Part shown: piece after piece, positions 38,801-46,245 of the stretch
How positions within the stretch are numbered: the first letter of the stretch is position 1
Layout: each line of letters begins with the position of its first letter
DNA from: Paractinoplanes durhamensis
Lineage (GTDB): Bacteria > Actinomycetota > Actinomycetes > Mycobacteriales > Micromonosporaceae
DNA: 64,000 nt
Direction of reading: 5' to 3'
NCBI RefSeq assembly: GCF_016862175.1
Contig: NZ_BOML01000027.1
Location: forward strand, 124,001-188,000
Made by a program: the position numbers and the translations under genes
The notes under the pieces: model-generated
The model's input: only the letters and a program-made list of their open reading frames with translations
Database searches by the model: none
Told to the model about the DNA's origin: nothing

Positions 38801-40320
38801 GGGAGCTGGCCCGGGCCGAAGCCGAGCAGATATTGGAAGGCCGGGTTGGCCAGCAGGATCCGGCCGCGGTCGGCGCCGCGCAGCCCGATCACGATGTTCG
38901 GGACCGGGCTGTGCTCGAAGACCTCGGCGAACCGGCGCTCGCTGCGGGCCAGCCGCTCCACCCCGGCCAGCACGGCGGTGCGTTCCGCCTCCAGCTCCTG
39001 CACCGCGGCGGTGGCCCGGGCGAGGAGGTCCTGCTTGTGGGCGGCGTCGTCGGCGTGCCGCAGCGCCGCGGCGAGGGCGTCGGCCAGCAGGGTGAGCTGC
39101 TGCTCGTCGGCGTCGTCGAAGGCGTCCGCGTGCCGGCTGGCCACCGCCAGCACGCCGAGCGGGCCGGTCGGGGTGCGCAGCGGGGCGAGCAGCAGCGAGC
39201 GGACCCCGACCGCGGCGTTGAAGTCGCGGTTGCCACGCGGGTCGGCGCCCGCGTCACCGGTGCGCAGGGTGAGCCCGGTGGCGAGGACGTGCTCGGCCAG
39301 CGAACCGCCGACCGGCAGCACCGGGATCCGGCGGTGCGAGAGGGCGCCGGTGCCGACCGCCGCGCGCAGGGTCTTCCCGTTCGGCCCGAGCAGCAGCACG
39401 ACGGCCGAGTCGCCGGCCGGGAGCACCTGCAGCGCGCGGTCGGCCATCAGCCGGAGCACGGTCTTGCGGTCGGTGGCGGCGGCGATCACCTCCCGCTGCA
39501 CCGCGATGGTGGTGCGCAGCCGTTGCCGCTCGCCGGCGGCCGATTCTTCGGCCAGTTTGCGGGCGGTGATGTCCTCGCACTGCAGCAGCCGGTCGAGGCC
39601 GCCGTCGGTGCCGGGGATGCTGGTCATGCTGACCCGGGCCCAGACGATCACGCCGTCCGGGCGTACGTAACGCTTGTCGAAGGCCGCGACCGTGCCCGGA
39701 ACCGCGCCCACCCGGTCGTTCTCGCGTTCGTTGCCGGAGCGGTCGTCGGGGTGGGTGAACTCGACGAAGCAGTGCCCGGTGAGGTCGGCCGCGGGCCGGC
39801 CGACCAGCTCCTCGAAGGCCCGGTTGACCCGGCGGATCGTTCCATCCGCACCGGCCAGGACCGCGCCGAGCGGGCTCACCTCGAACGCCGTCCGGAACTG
39901 CTCCTCGCTGCGTTCGAGGGCCTCCCGGGCGGCCATCGCCGCGGTGCGGTCGACGATCTGGGCGAACAGCTGGACCGGTACGCCGTCGTCGCGCAGCACC
40001 GTCACCCCGAGCAGGCAGGGCACCACCCGCCCGTCCGGCCCCAGCAGCCGCACCTGTTCCTGGTAGCTGTCCGCCGTACCATCCAGCAGTTCTTTTCGTC
40101 GTTCCTGCTCTTCGTCGCGGTCGTCGGGGTGCACGACGGCGGCCAGGTCGAGGGCGGTGAGCTCGTCGGCGGCATACCCGAGCAGCGCCGTGACCACGGG
40201 GTTGACCCGCAGCCAGGCGCCGTCCGGGGCGAACACGGCCATGCCGATCGGCGAGGAGTCGAACACCGACCGGAACCAGGCCTCGCTGTCGGCCGGCCGA
40301 TCCAGGTAGCCGACACTCAC
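35812..40320 (-). CDS. 1502-aa soluble multi-PAS/GAF hybrid sensor histidine kinase
   Basis: Domains in order: PAS1 (10-125), PAS2 (138-255), GAF1 (275-425), PAS3 (458-570), PAS4 (578-695), GAF2 (715-865), PAS5 (about 885-1000), PAS6 (about 1010-1130), PAS7 (about 1140-1255), HisKA (about 1275-1345) and HATPase (about 1375-1490). The His box is GMLGHEIGNPLSS. ATP-site boxes NLLSNAAKYG, DSGPGVP and GTGLGLYIV are intact. There are no membrane helices and no receiver domain. The PAS-PAS-GAF block is duplicated with a period of about 440 residues (IAVQREVIAAA and LAVQREVTAAA at equal places). The start is GTG. No response regulator adjoins it. Confidence 0.92.
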   Translation of the reverse strand: MSVGYLDRPADSEAWFRSVFDSSPIGMAVFAPDGAWLRVNPVVTALLGYAADELTALDLAAVVHPDDRDEEQERRKELLDGTADSYQEQVRLLGPDGRVVPCLLGVTVLRDDGVPVQLFAQIVDRTAAMAAREALERSEEQFRTAFEVSPLGAVLAGADGTIRRVNRAFEELVGRPAADLTGHCFVEFTHPDDRSGNERENDRVGAVPGTVAAFDKRYVRPDGVIVWARVSMTSIPGTDGGLDRLLQCEDITARKLAEESAAGERQRLRTTIAVQREVIAAATDRKTVLRLMADRALQVLPAGDSAVVLLLGPNGKTLRAAVGTGALSHRRIPVLPVGGSLAEHVLATGLTLRTGDAGADPRGNRDFNAAVGVRSLLLAPLRTPTGPLGVLAVASRHADAFDDADEQQLTLLADALAAALRHADDAAHKQDLLARATAAVQELEAERTAVLAGVERLARSERRFAEVFEHSPVPNIVIGLRGADRGRILLANPAFQYLLGFGPGQLPDGDLPALALAVADAGDDVGPAREAELHRADGSRVTVAVHLLAITDDRGPESAVVQLLDVTAERQARADLARSEEQFRTAFDGCPIGLLITDEHGRFQRANPAAAALTGRPRGELFGLTHREITDPADLDEATHGRLALLRGARDVSYDARLRRPDGTVCWTRVTLALIPGPAGRRWWLVQLQDISAERTAAAVSEREVRRLRATLAVQREVTAAAGTRDAALQVVAVRAVELFDAADGSALELVDGDDLYYQATAGKLATAAGARVKIKGSLSGRVLVTDAPAHSPDTTEDPRVDRAACERLGIGSMLIAPLHAENRVIGCLKISATRSHVFDETDEQQLALLADSLSSALRHADDAERNAQLLAERTGALNALEASETRFRLAFENSPLGLTLVGMGESDRGHYLQVNPAMSAITGYRGAELIEMTYKDLVHPSDVPDDEVIEEAIAAGLTPYRAEMRYRHKDGHVVWVSVAGAPVFDDRGDPLYVVSQVEDITAKRAATTELRRQARLLELIPAAVIVRDLDGTIRWWNAGAETLYGWPLSVVQGRHTNRLLATGFPGGGSDQVVRDSLDRDGHWNGTLEHLTAGGRTVTVVSRQVLHRPSTGADPQVLEINTDVTAARAAEKALAESEQRFRAQFANSAAGQIIRSLDGTGTQVNPAYAAMLGYPPEELVAVGDTYLVHPDDFATVRHGIAGLFAGDATAFTHEGRLRHADGHWVDVSATISLVRDEIGRPKSIIGVVTDISARRAAEKARDSAAAALGERNIELEAANQLKLDIIGMLGHEIGNPLSSIRGYAELLCDNPPELDEDRRGRAVDAIARQGERLDEIVREVLAMVSIDAGSITATRQELSLRGEVEEALASMDLDRIPVAGADARVLCHPGHLQQILVNLLSNAAKYGGGATAMRLTGDGRGHASVYVEDSGPGVPEEFRPHLFERLARADRDAASVKGTGLGLYIVQGLAHANHGDIHHEPNPGGGSRFVVTLQTIALTDHG

Positions 40321-40355
40321 ACGGTTCCGTTCGGCGGGAACTCCCCCGATGTGAG

Positions 40356-41687
40356 CTACCTCTTCGTGTAGATCAACCCGACCTTGTCCACCTCATCGCC
40401 CGAGCGGCCCGAGAAACCGGCCACCTGCCAGCCGCTCGGCGCCGTCCGCGTGACGCAGTCGGCGGTGGTGGTGCCGCCGGCCAGGGTGTTGCCGGAGCTG
40501 GTGGTGAACTGGACGTAGAAGATCCGGGTGGTGTTGCTGTACTTGCCCGAGCAGAGTTTCACCGCGGTGACGTACTCGCTGGTGCCCAGGGTGAGCGATT
40601 TCGCGGTGCCGCCGGTGCCGCCGTGCGCCAGCACGGTCCCGGTGCTCAGGGTCAGGCCGACCTGGTCGACCCGGCTGCCGGCGCGCAGGCTGATCGCGCC
40701 GGCCCGGCCGGCCGCCGGCACCTTGTCGATGTCGTTGTAGTAGTCGCCGTGCGGCCCGCCGAACTGCTCGCTCATCGCGAAGGCGGCGTTTGTCGACCAG
40801 CTGAACTTCGTGCTGATCGGGTCGTGGTCGCTGAGCATCAGCCCGGTCCCGGTCTCCAGGAAAGCGGCGTGCTCGTTGTGGTAGTCGGTGGCGTTGAGGG
40901 TGAGGAACTTGCTGCTGCGGTAGAGGACCTTGTCGACCACCTCGCAGGTGTCGGTGATCGCGCTCTCGTCGCAGACCAGCGCGTCGGTGCCGATGGGCGG
41001 CGCGACGCCGGCGCGCTCGATCTTCACCCAGGCGTCGGTCAGTCCGTTCGCCGCCGCGAACGCCGCGATGGTGTCCCCGGTCCGGGTGTAGCGGGTGTTC
41101 GAGTCGCCCATCACGAGCACGGCGTTGCCGGCCGAGTGGGTGGCGATGAACGCGGACAGCTGGTTGAGGTTGTCGGCCCGCGACGTCAGGTCACCGGCGT
41201 TGGTGCCGGCGTTGGTGTGGATGTTGTAGAGGTCGACGTACACCCCCTCGGCCAGCCGCTGCCGCATGAAGGTGAAGCCCTTCGGGGTCAGGCAGTCCCC
41301 GGAGTCGATCTGGCACGAGTTCCAGTGCACCCGCTCGAAGTCGTCGCCGTCGTACGCATAGTTCGACAGCGTGTTGAGCCCGCTGCCGATGCCCGCGCCG
41401 CCGCTGGTCGGCGTGCGGTAGGCGTGGGTGTCGGCGGCGTACAGATTGGCGTGGTAGTTGAAATCCTCCTGGACGTGGATGACGTCGTAGGGGGAAAGTC
41501 GCTGGCCGATGGCGGTGGTGGCGGTGTCGCGCGGGGTGGGCGCGCTGGACAGGCCCTCGGGGAGGCCAGCCACGTTGTAGGACAGAGCGGTGAAGGTGCC
41601 ACTCGCGGCTTGGGCCGGCGAGGCGACCACCGCGAGACCGGCGGCGGCGAGGAAGGCGGCGGCCAGACCGGCCTGGATACGGGACAT
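40356..41687 (-). CDS. Secreted EEP-family phosphodiesterase with C-terminal lectin-like domain
   Basis: A 443-residue exported protein. After a signal peptide (cleavage near SPAQA) comes an EEP domain resembling bacterial sphingomyelinases: ALSYNVAGLP, VIHVQEDFNYH (metal Glu), YNIHTNAG, VMGDSNTRY and LSDHDPISTKF. The C-terminal third (about 300-443) is a beta-rich, jacalin-like fold (GDYYNDIDKVP, ISLRAGSRVDQVGLTL) that may bind sugars. The substrate could be a phospholipid, polyphosphate or nucleic acid. It is divergent from a secreted PAP2 phosphatase. Confidence 0.87.
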   Translation of the reverse strand: MSRIQAGLAAAFLAAAGLAVVASPAQAASGTFTALSYNVAGLPEGLSSAPTPRDTATTAIGQRLSPYDVIHVQEDFNYHANLYAADTHAYRTPTSGGAGIGSGLNTLSNYAYDGDDFERVHWNSCQIDSGDCLTPKGFTFMRQRLAEGVYVDLYNIHTNAGTNAGDLTSRADNLNQLSAFIATHSAGNAVLVMGDSNTRYTRTGDTIAAFAAANGLTDAWVKIERAGVAPPIGTDALVCDESAITDTCEVVDKVLYRSSKFLTLNATDYHNEHAAFLETGTGLMLSDHDPISTKFSWSTNAAFAMSEQFGGPHGDYYNDIDKVPAAGRAGAISLRAGSRVDQVGLTLSTGTVLAHGGTGGTAKSLTLGTSEYVTAVKLCSGKYSNTTRIFYVQFTTSSGNTLAGGTTTADCVTRTAPSGWQVAGFSGRSGDEVDKVGLIYTKR

Positions 41688-41760
41688 GTACCGGACAGTA
41701 GGGTTCGACAGCCGTCGATGGGAAGACCTCCACTTATCCTCAAAGGTGAAAAAAGGTCGC

Positions 41761-41804
41761 GTTACTTCAAGATTCACAACCTGACCAACGCGTGTTCGCC
41801 CATC
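41761..41804 (+). promoter_or_regulatory. Possible PhoP-type direct-repeat site
   Basis: In the divergent gap of two secreted phosphoesterase genes, 11-bp steps read GTTACTTCAAG, ATTCACAACCT, GACCAACGCGT and GTTCGCCCATC. Two of the four resemble the GTTCACC core of Streptomyces PHO-box units and are in phase 22 bp apart. The match is partial, so this is a tentative call. Confidence 0.3.
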
Positions 41805-41832
41805 GGCCGCCCGAACTGCAAAGCATCTGTGC

Positions 41833-43611
41833 GTGGAAATTCTTTTCAGCCGCCGCACGCTGCTGCGCTCCGCCGTGGCCGCGGCCATGGCCCCCGCCGT
41901 CCTGGCCGCTCGCCCGGCCCTCGCCGCCACCGCCGCCGCCTTCGTCGACGACTACAAGACGAACGTCACCGGCAACCTGACGGCCGACACCAACGCGGCC
42001 GTCCGGATCCTCTCCGGCATGCAGCGGCTGTGGCGGACCGGCACCGCCTGGAACACCGGGACCGCCCTCGACGAGGCCACGCTGCGCGCCAACCTGCGCT
42101 ACTGCGTGCGGATCACCGGCCACCGCAGCGCCGCCGACGAGGCCCGCGCGTTCATCCAGGACCGCCAGCACCAGAGCTACGCCGCGATCGCCGGCCTCGG
42201 CCCGCTCGCCGCGAGCTACAAGGCGGGCGCACTCGCCGTCACCGGCATCACCGCGGCCCCGGCCGGCACCCCCGCCACCAAGATCGACGACGCCGTCCCC
42301 GCCGACGCGCCGGCCGGCTCCGCACTCGGTGCCGGCTCCGCCACCTCCGCGCTCGGCCAGGTGGTCACGCTGGTCAACACCGTCCGCGGCGCGTACTCCT
42401 CGGGCAACCCCAGCAAGGCCGCCTACCAGTACCCGCGCCCCTGGCGGATGAACGCGGCCAGTCAGGTGGTCGACACCGGCGCGGTCGACGACCTCGGCTT
42501 CCCGATCTACGACTCTCCGGTCACCGTCGTGCCGCAACTGCTGCGCCAGCGCAGCACCACCCCCGCCGAGGACGGCGGTTTCCCCAGCGGTCACACCAAC
42601 GCTTTCTACCTGGCCGCGCTTGCTTTTGCGTACGCCGTGCCCGAGCGCTTCCAGGAGCTGGTGACCGCCGCCTTCGACCTGGCCGAGACCCGCATCGTGG
42701 CCGGCATGCACTCCCCCGTCGACGTGATCGGCGGCCGCATCCTGGCCACCGCCCTGGCCGCCGCGATCCTCAACGACCCGGCCAACGCCACGGTGAAGAC
42801 CGCCGCCCGCGCCCAGGCCCTGTCCTACTTCGGCCCCGGCATCACCGCCGACGCCCACCGCGCCGACCCCACCGACGCCTACGCCTCGCGGGCGGCGAAC
42901 GAGCGAATCGTCACCCCGAAGCTGACGTACGGCCTGCCGCGCGGCCGCTCGAACGCCGAGATGGTGGTGCCGACCGGCGCCGAGGTGCTCCTCGAAACCC
43001 GCCAGCCGTACCTGACCGCCGCCCAGCGCCGCGAGGTCCTGCGCACCACCGCCCTGGGCGCGGGTTGGCCGCTGCTGGACGGCACCGAATTCTGGGGCCG
43101 CCTCAACCTGTTCGCCGCGGCCGACGGCTACGGCGCCTTCGACCGCGACGTGGTGGTCACCCTGGACGGCACGGCCGCCGACGCCTGGCGCAACGACATC
43201 GACGGCCGCGGCGGCCTGATCAAGCGCGGCACCGGCACCCTGACCCTGACCGGCCACAACTCCTACCGAGGCGGCACCACGGTCGCGGCCGGCACTCTGG
43301 CGGCCGCGTCCCGCACCGCCCTGGGCTGCGGCGACGTGCTGCTCACCGGCGGCACCCTGCAGGCCGCCGACCTGACCGTGAACGGCGACTACCGCCAGCA
43401 GACCGGCACCCTGATCGCCCGCGGCGGCCACCTCGACGTCCGCGGCGACGCCGTCCTGGGCACCCAGAGCGTCCTCGAGGTCCACGGCGAGACCGTCCTG
43501 CGCGCCCGCCGCGTGTCCGGAAAGTTCGGCAAGGTGGTCGCCCCGGCCGGTTACCAGGCCACGGTCACCTACACCCGCACGACCGTCACGGTCCGCCTCC
43601 GGCGCGGCTGA
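41833..43611 (+). CDS. Tat-exported PAP2 acid phosphatase with beta-repeat tail
   Basis: A 592-residue secreted phosphatase. The start SRRTLLRSAVAAAMAPAVLA is a Tat-type signal. The PAP2 motifs appear in order: YQYPRPWRM, GGFPSGHTNAFYLAA, and ETRIVAGMHSPVDVIGG with the nucleophilic His. The C-terminal 130 residues carry the autotransporter-associated repeat GTGTLTLTGHNSYRGGTTV followed by further short beta repeats, unusual in a Gram-positive. It probably releases phosphate from organic esters outside the cell. The GTG start lacks a clear ribosome site. The region up to 41687 holds the candidate regulatory repeats. Confidence 0.88.
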   Translation: MEILFSRRTLLRSAVAAAMAPAVLAARPALAATAAAFVDDYKTNVTGNLTADTNAAVRILSGMQRLWRTGTAWNTGTALDEATLRANLRYCVRITGHRSAADEARAFIQDRQHQSYAAIAGLGPLAASYKAGALAVTGITAAPAGTPATKIDDAVPADAPAGSALGAGSATSALGQVVTLVNTVRGAYSSGNPSKAAYQYPRPWRMNAASQVVDTGAVDDLGFPIYDSPVTVVPQLLRQRSTTPAEDGGFPSGHTNAFYLAALAFAYAVPERFQELVTAAFDLAETRIVAGMHSPVDVIGGRILATALAAAILNDPANATVKTAARAQALSYFGPGITADAHRADPTDAYASRAANERIVTPKLTYGLPRGRSNAEMVVPTGAEVLLETRQPYLTAAQRREVLRTTALGAGWPLLDGTEFWGRLNLFAAADGYGAFDRDVVVTLDGTAADAWRNDIDGRGGLIKRGTGTLTLTGHNSYRGGTTVAAGTLAAASRTALGCGDVLLTGGTLQAADLTVNGDYRQQTGTLIARGGHLDVRGDAVLGTQSVLEVHGETVLRARRVSGKFGKVVAPAGYQATVTYTRTTVTVRLRRG

Positions 43612-43630
43612 TTGGCTACTGTTTCTCGGC

Positions 43631-44476
43631 ATGACCACCCGTGTCGGGCGCCTGCTGGCGGCTCTGCTGGCCGGTGGACTGGTGACAGCGTGCTCCAGCC
43701 CACCGGCAGCGGTCACCTCCGCTACCACCTCGGCGCCGGCTTCGAGCCCGTCGGTCGAGCCCCGTGGCAGCGCCACCGCCGCGCCGGCCTGGCTCGGCAC
43801 GCGGGTGCTGACGGTCGGCGCCAACGGGTTCGCGGCCGCTCAGGACACCCCGCCGGAGTTGCGTGACCGGTCGATCGTCACCACCGACGACCTGCCGCCC
43901 CCGGCCGACGGCGGCTTCCACTCGACGATCCAGGCCGTACCCCCGGACGTACTCTCCCGATCCACCTGGACCACCGCCTGCCCGGTGAAAGCCGCCGAGC
44001 TGAGGTATGTGACGGTCGTTTTCCGGGGGTTCGACGGGCGGGCGCACACCGGGGAGTTGCTGGTCAACGCACGCGCCGCCGAGCCGTTGGTCAAGGTATT
44101 CGGGACGCTTTTCGCCCAGGGCTATCCGATCGAGCGGATGCGGGTCACCAGCGGTGCCGAGCTCAACGCGCCGCCGACCGGGGACGGCAACACCACCGCC
44201 GTGTTCGCGTGCCGGCCGGTGCGGGGCAGCAAGAGCTGGTCACAGCATGCGTACGGGCTCGCGGTCGACGTCGACCCGTTCCAGAATCCGTACCACAAGG
44301 GCAAGGTTGTCCTTCCCGAGCTGGCCACGTCCTACCTCGACCGGGGTACCGTCCGGGCCGGGATGATTCTCGCGGGTGGGCCGGTCGTGCGGGCGTTCGC
44401 GGCGGTCGGCTGGAAGTGGGGCGGCGACTACCGATCGCTGAAGGATTTCATGCACTTCTCCGCCAACGGCGGCTGA
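43631..44476 (+). CDS. Lipoprotein with M15 (VanY-like) peptidase fold
   Basis: A 281-residue membrane-anchored protein. The lipobox is LVTAC (Cys about 21), followed by a Ser/Thr/Pro linker. The C-terminal domain matches D-alanyl-D-alanine carboxypeptidase-like M15 proteins, with zinc ligands in SQHAYGLAVDVDP (His, Asp) and DFMHFS (His). It may trim peptidoglycan peptides. It starts 19 bp after the PAP2 stop and is probably in one transcript with it. Confidence 0.82.
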   Translation: MTTRVGRLLAALLAGGLVTACSSPPAAVTSATTSAPASSPSVEPRGSATAAPAWLGTRVLTVGANGFAAAQDTPPELRDRSIVTTDDLPPPADGGFHSTIQAVPPDVLSRSTWTTACPVKAAELRYVTVVFRGFDGRAHTGELLVNARAAEPLVKVFGTLFAQGYPIERMRVTSGAELNAPPTGDGNTTAVFACRPVRGSKSWSQHAYGLAVDVDPFQNPYHKGKVVLPELATSYLDRGTVRAGMILAGGPVVRAFAAVGWKWGGDYRSLKDFMHFSANGG

Positions 44477-44489
44477 GTACTGTGGCCGG

Positions 44490-45239
44490 ATGGAGGTACA
44501 GCGGCCGATCGTCGCGGTAGCCAGCGGCAAGGGCGGGGTCGGCAAGTCGAGCGTCGCGGTCGCGATCGGGCGCGAGCTGGCCCGCGCCGGCCGCCGGATC
44601 GGGCTGGTCGACGCCGACATCGCCGGGCCGGACGTGCCGCGGATGCTGGGGTTGCGCCGGGACGCGCCGGCTAGGTCGGTCACCCTCGCGCGGTGGGCGC
44701 ACGGCGGCGGACGTGACTCCGGGCTGGAAGCGATGGAGGTGGACGGCCTCAAGGTCGCGTCCGCGGGCTTCCTGATGGCCGGCGGGCAGGGCCTGGCGCT
44801 CGGGTCCGACCTGGGCGATCTCATGCTCGGCCGGCTCATCCGGGAAACCGTCTGGGGTGACGTCGAGGCCCTGATCGTGGACCTGCCGCCCGGCGTCAAC
44901 TTCACCCAGCAGGGCGTGCTCTCCGGCGCCGGGCGGGTGACGACGATCCTGGTGGTGACCCCGGCCGAGGTGTCCCACCTGGACACCGGCCGCGCCCTGA
45001 GCACGCTGCGCCAGGTGCGGACGCCGGTGCTGGGCGGGGTGGAGAACATGGCCTACTTCGCGTGCCCCTGCTGCGGCGAGCGCACCGACCTGCACGCCCC
45101 GGCGCCCGACGACCGCACCATCTGGGCGGCCGGCGTCCCCCGGCTAGCGCGGCTCCCGTTCCGGCCCGAGGCCGCGATCACCGCCGACGACCTGGCCCCC
45201 GTCCTGGCCGCGGTCGCCGCCCACATCGCGACGCCATAG
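44490..45239 (+). CDS. Mrp/NBP35-type Fe-S cluster carrier ATPase
   Basis: A 249-residue P-loop ATPase of the MinD/Mrp family. It has the deviant Walker A SGKGGVGKSSVA at the N-terminus, DADIAGPDVPRMLG, VDLPPGVNF and the C-terminal CxxC motif in FACPCCGERTDLH, which holds a bridging [4Fe-4S] cluster in ApbC/Mrp proteins. It lacks the N-terminal DUF59 domain of longer Mrp proteins. It follows the M15 lipoprotein by 13 bp; the functional link is unclear. Confidence 0.9.
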   Translation: MEVQRPIVAVASGKGGVGKSSVAVAIGRELARAGRRIGLVDADIAGPDVPRMLGLRRDAPARSVTLARWAHGGGRDSGLEAMEVDGLKVASAGFLMAGGQGLALGSDLGDLMLGRLIRETVWGDVEALIVDLPPGVNFTQQGVLSGAGRVTTILVVTPAEVSHLDTGRALSTLRQVRTPVLGGVENMAYFACPCCGERTDLHAPAPDDRTIWAAGVPRLARLPFRPEAAITADDLAPVLAAVAAHIATP

Positions 45240-45242
45240 CCG

Positions 45243-45359
45243 TCAGGTCCAGCCGACCGGATTGCCGGTCTCGAACGCCGCGGTGCAGAGCCGCCGCAGC
45301 ATGCCCGCCATGCGGCTGAAGTCCGCCGCCGAGCACTGCACGAACGCGCTGACTCCCAT
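45243..45359 (-). CDS. Possible 38-residue ORF
   Basis: A short frame starting one base after the SnoaL-like stop codon (TGACATG) and ending 4 bp from the Mrp stop. The peptide begins MGVSAFVQCSAADFSRM and resembles no family I know. The tight junction suggests coupled translation, but it may equally be the remnant of a longer gene. Support is positional only. Confidence 0.3.
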   Translation of the reverse strand: MGVSAFVQCSAADFSRMAGMLRRLCTAAFETGNPVGWT

Positions 45360-45360
45360 G

Positions 45361-45759
45361 TCAGGCCTGCAGCGGAACTCGGCGCGGCCGCACGACCCGG
45401 TGCGTGATCCGCCAACCGTCGTCGCCGTTGGTGAGCGTGTCCTCGTAGGTGCCGCTGCCGACCGAACCGTTCGCCATGACGCCGAGGTATTTCGACAGCG
45501 CACGGACCGTGCCGTCGCTCCGCTCCTCGACGACGATGTTGGTGACGTGGTGGGCGAGCGGATTGGCGTCGCCGAGCGCGAGGGCGGCCGCCTTCATCTC
45601 GGCCGGCCCGGTGAGCACGCCGGCGCCGAAGGCGGTGAGGTCGTAGGTGACGTCCGCGGCGAACACCCTCGTCATGCCGTCGAAGTCGCCCCGATCGGTC
45701 AGGTGCCCGTGCAGGTTGATCACGTCGGCGATGGCGAACCGGTCGTCAGCGGTCAGCAT
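45361..45759 (-). CDS. SnoaL-like (NTF2-fold) protein
   Basis: A 132-residue cone-shaped NTF2-fold protein (LTADDRFAIADVINLHGHL, DRGDFDGMTRVFAADV, GWRITHRVVRPRR) as in SnoaL-like 4 proteins. Such proteins bind or isomerise small hydrophobic molecules. The Asp and His residues of the pocket are present. Its start overlaps the stop of the upstream SnoaL-like gene by 14 bp. The function is unknown. Confidence 0.85.
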   Translation of the reverse strand: MLTADDRFAIADVINLHGHLTDRGDFDGMTRVFAADVTYDLTAFGAGVLTGPAEMKAAALALGDANPLAHHVTNIVVEERSDGTVRALSKYLGVMANGSVGSGTYEDTLTNGDDGWRITHRVVRPRRVPLQA

Positions 45760-46201
45760 CGGCTTCCTCGGCCGGGCGGAGGGCGGCCAGCAGGCTGTCG
45801 AGCTGGCCCCACGCCCGGGCGCTGGCGATCGCGTCGATGTAGTCGCGGGACTCGATGATCCGGCCGTCGCGGATGCGCATGATGAAGACGCAGGGCACGG
45901 TGAAGGTTTCGCCGGTCTCGGCGACGTGGCCGCGGTAGGCGAACTCGGCGACGATCACCTCCGGGTCGGCGGTCTCGTGCACGGTGATGTCGACCGGTTT
46001 GCGGATCAGGGTGCGGGCGACCGGGGGTGCGCCGGTGAAATGCTCGTGCAGCTCCGCGCGGCTGAGCAGCGGCGGCGGGCTCAGCGGGTGGAACGGGTGA
46101 GAGACGTGGGTCTGCTCGGCGTACAGCTCGGCGAGCTCGTCGTATGGGCCGTCGCAGACGCCGTTCACCAGCCGGAGGAAGACCTCACGTGGACTGTCCA
46201 T
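45746..46201 (-). CDS. Second SnoaL-like (NTF2-fold) protein
   Basis: A 151-residue NTF2-fold protein distinct from its neighbour: VFLRLVNGVCDGPYDELAEL, VSHPFHPLSP and the closing DGRIIESRDYIDAIA. It is typical of ketosteroid-isomerase-like proteins. It heads the two-gene unit and is divergent from an MFS gene 44 bp away. A shared substrate with the transporter is possible but unproven. Confidence 0.85.
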   Translation of the reverse strand: MDSPREVFLRLVNGVCDGPYDELAELYAEQTHVSHPFHPLSPPPLLSRAELHEHFTGAPPVARTLIRKPVDITVHETADPEVIVAEFAYRGHVAETGETFTVPCVFIMRIRDGRIIESRDYIDAIASARAWGQLDSLLAALRPAEEADADR

Positions 46202-46245
46202 GATCGAACATCCTATCCGCCGGCCGGCCGGTACGATGACCGTCG

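Noticed and set aside
35818-40371. A 1517-codon open frame on the plus strand opposite the multi-PAS kinase
   Set aside because: It is the exact antisense of a gene with nine sensor domains and intact kinase boxes. Its translation is Gly/Val/Arg/Pro-rich without domains, as expected from third-position GC.
41833-43611. A true autotransporter (type V secretion)
   Set aside because: Only the short autotransporter-associated beta repeat is present. There is no outer-membrane barrel domain and the export signal is Tat-type.
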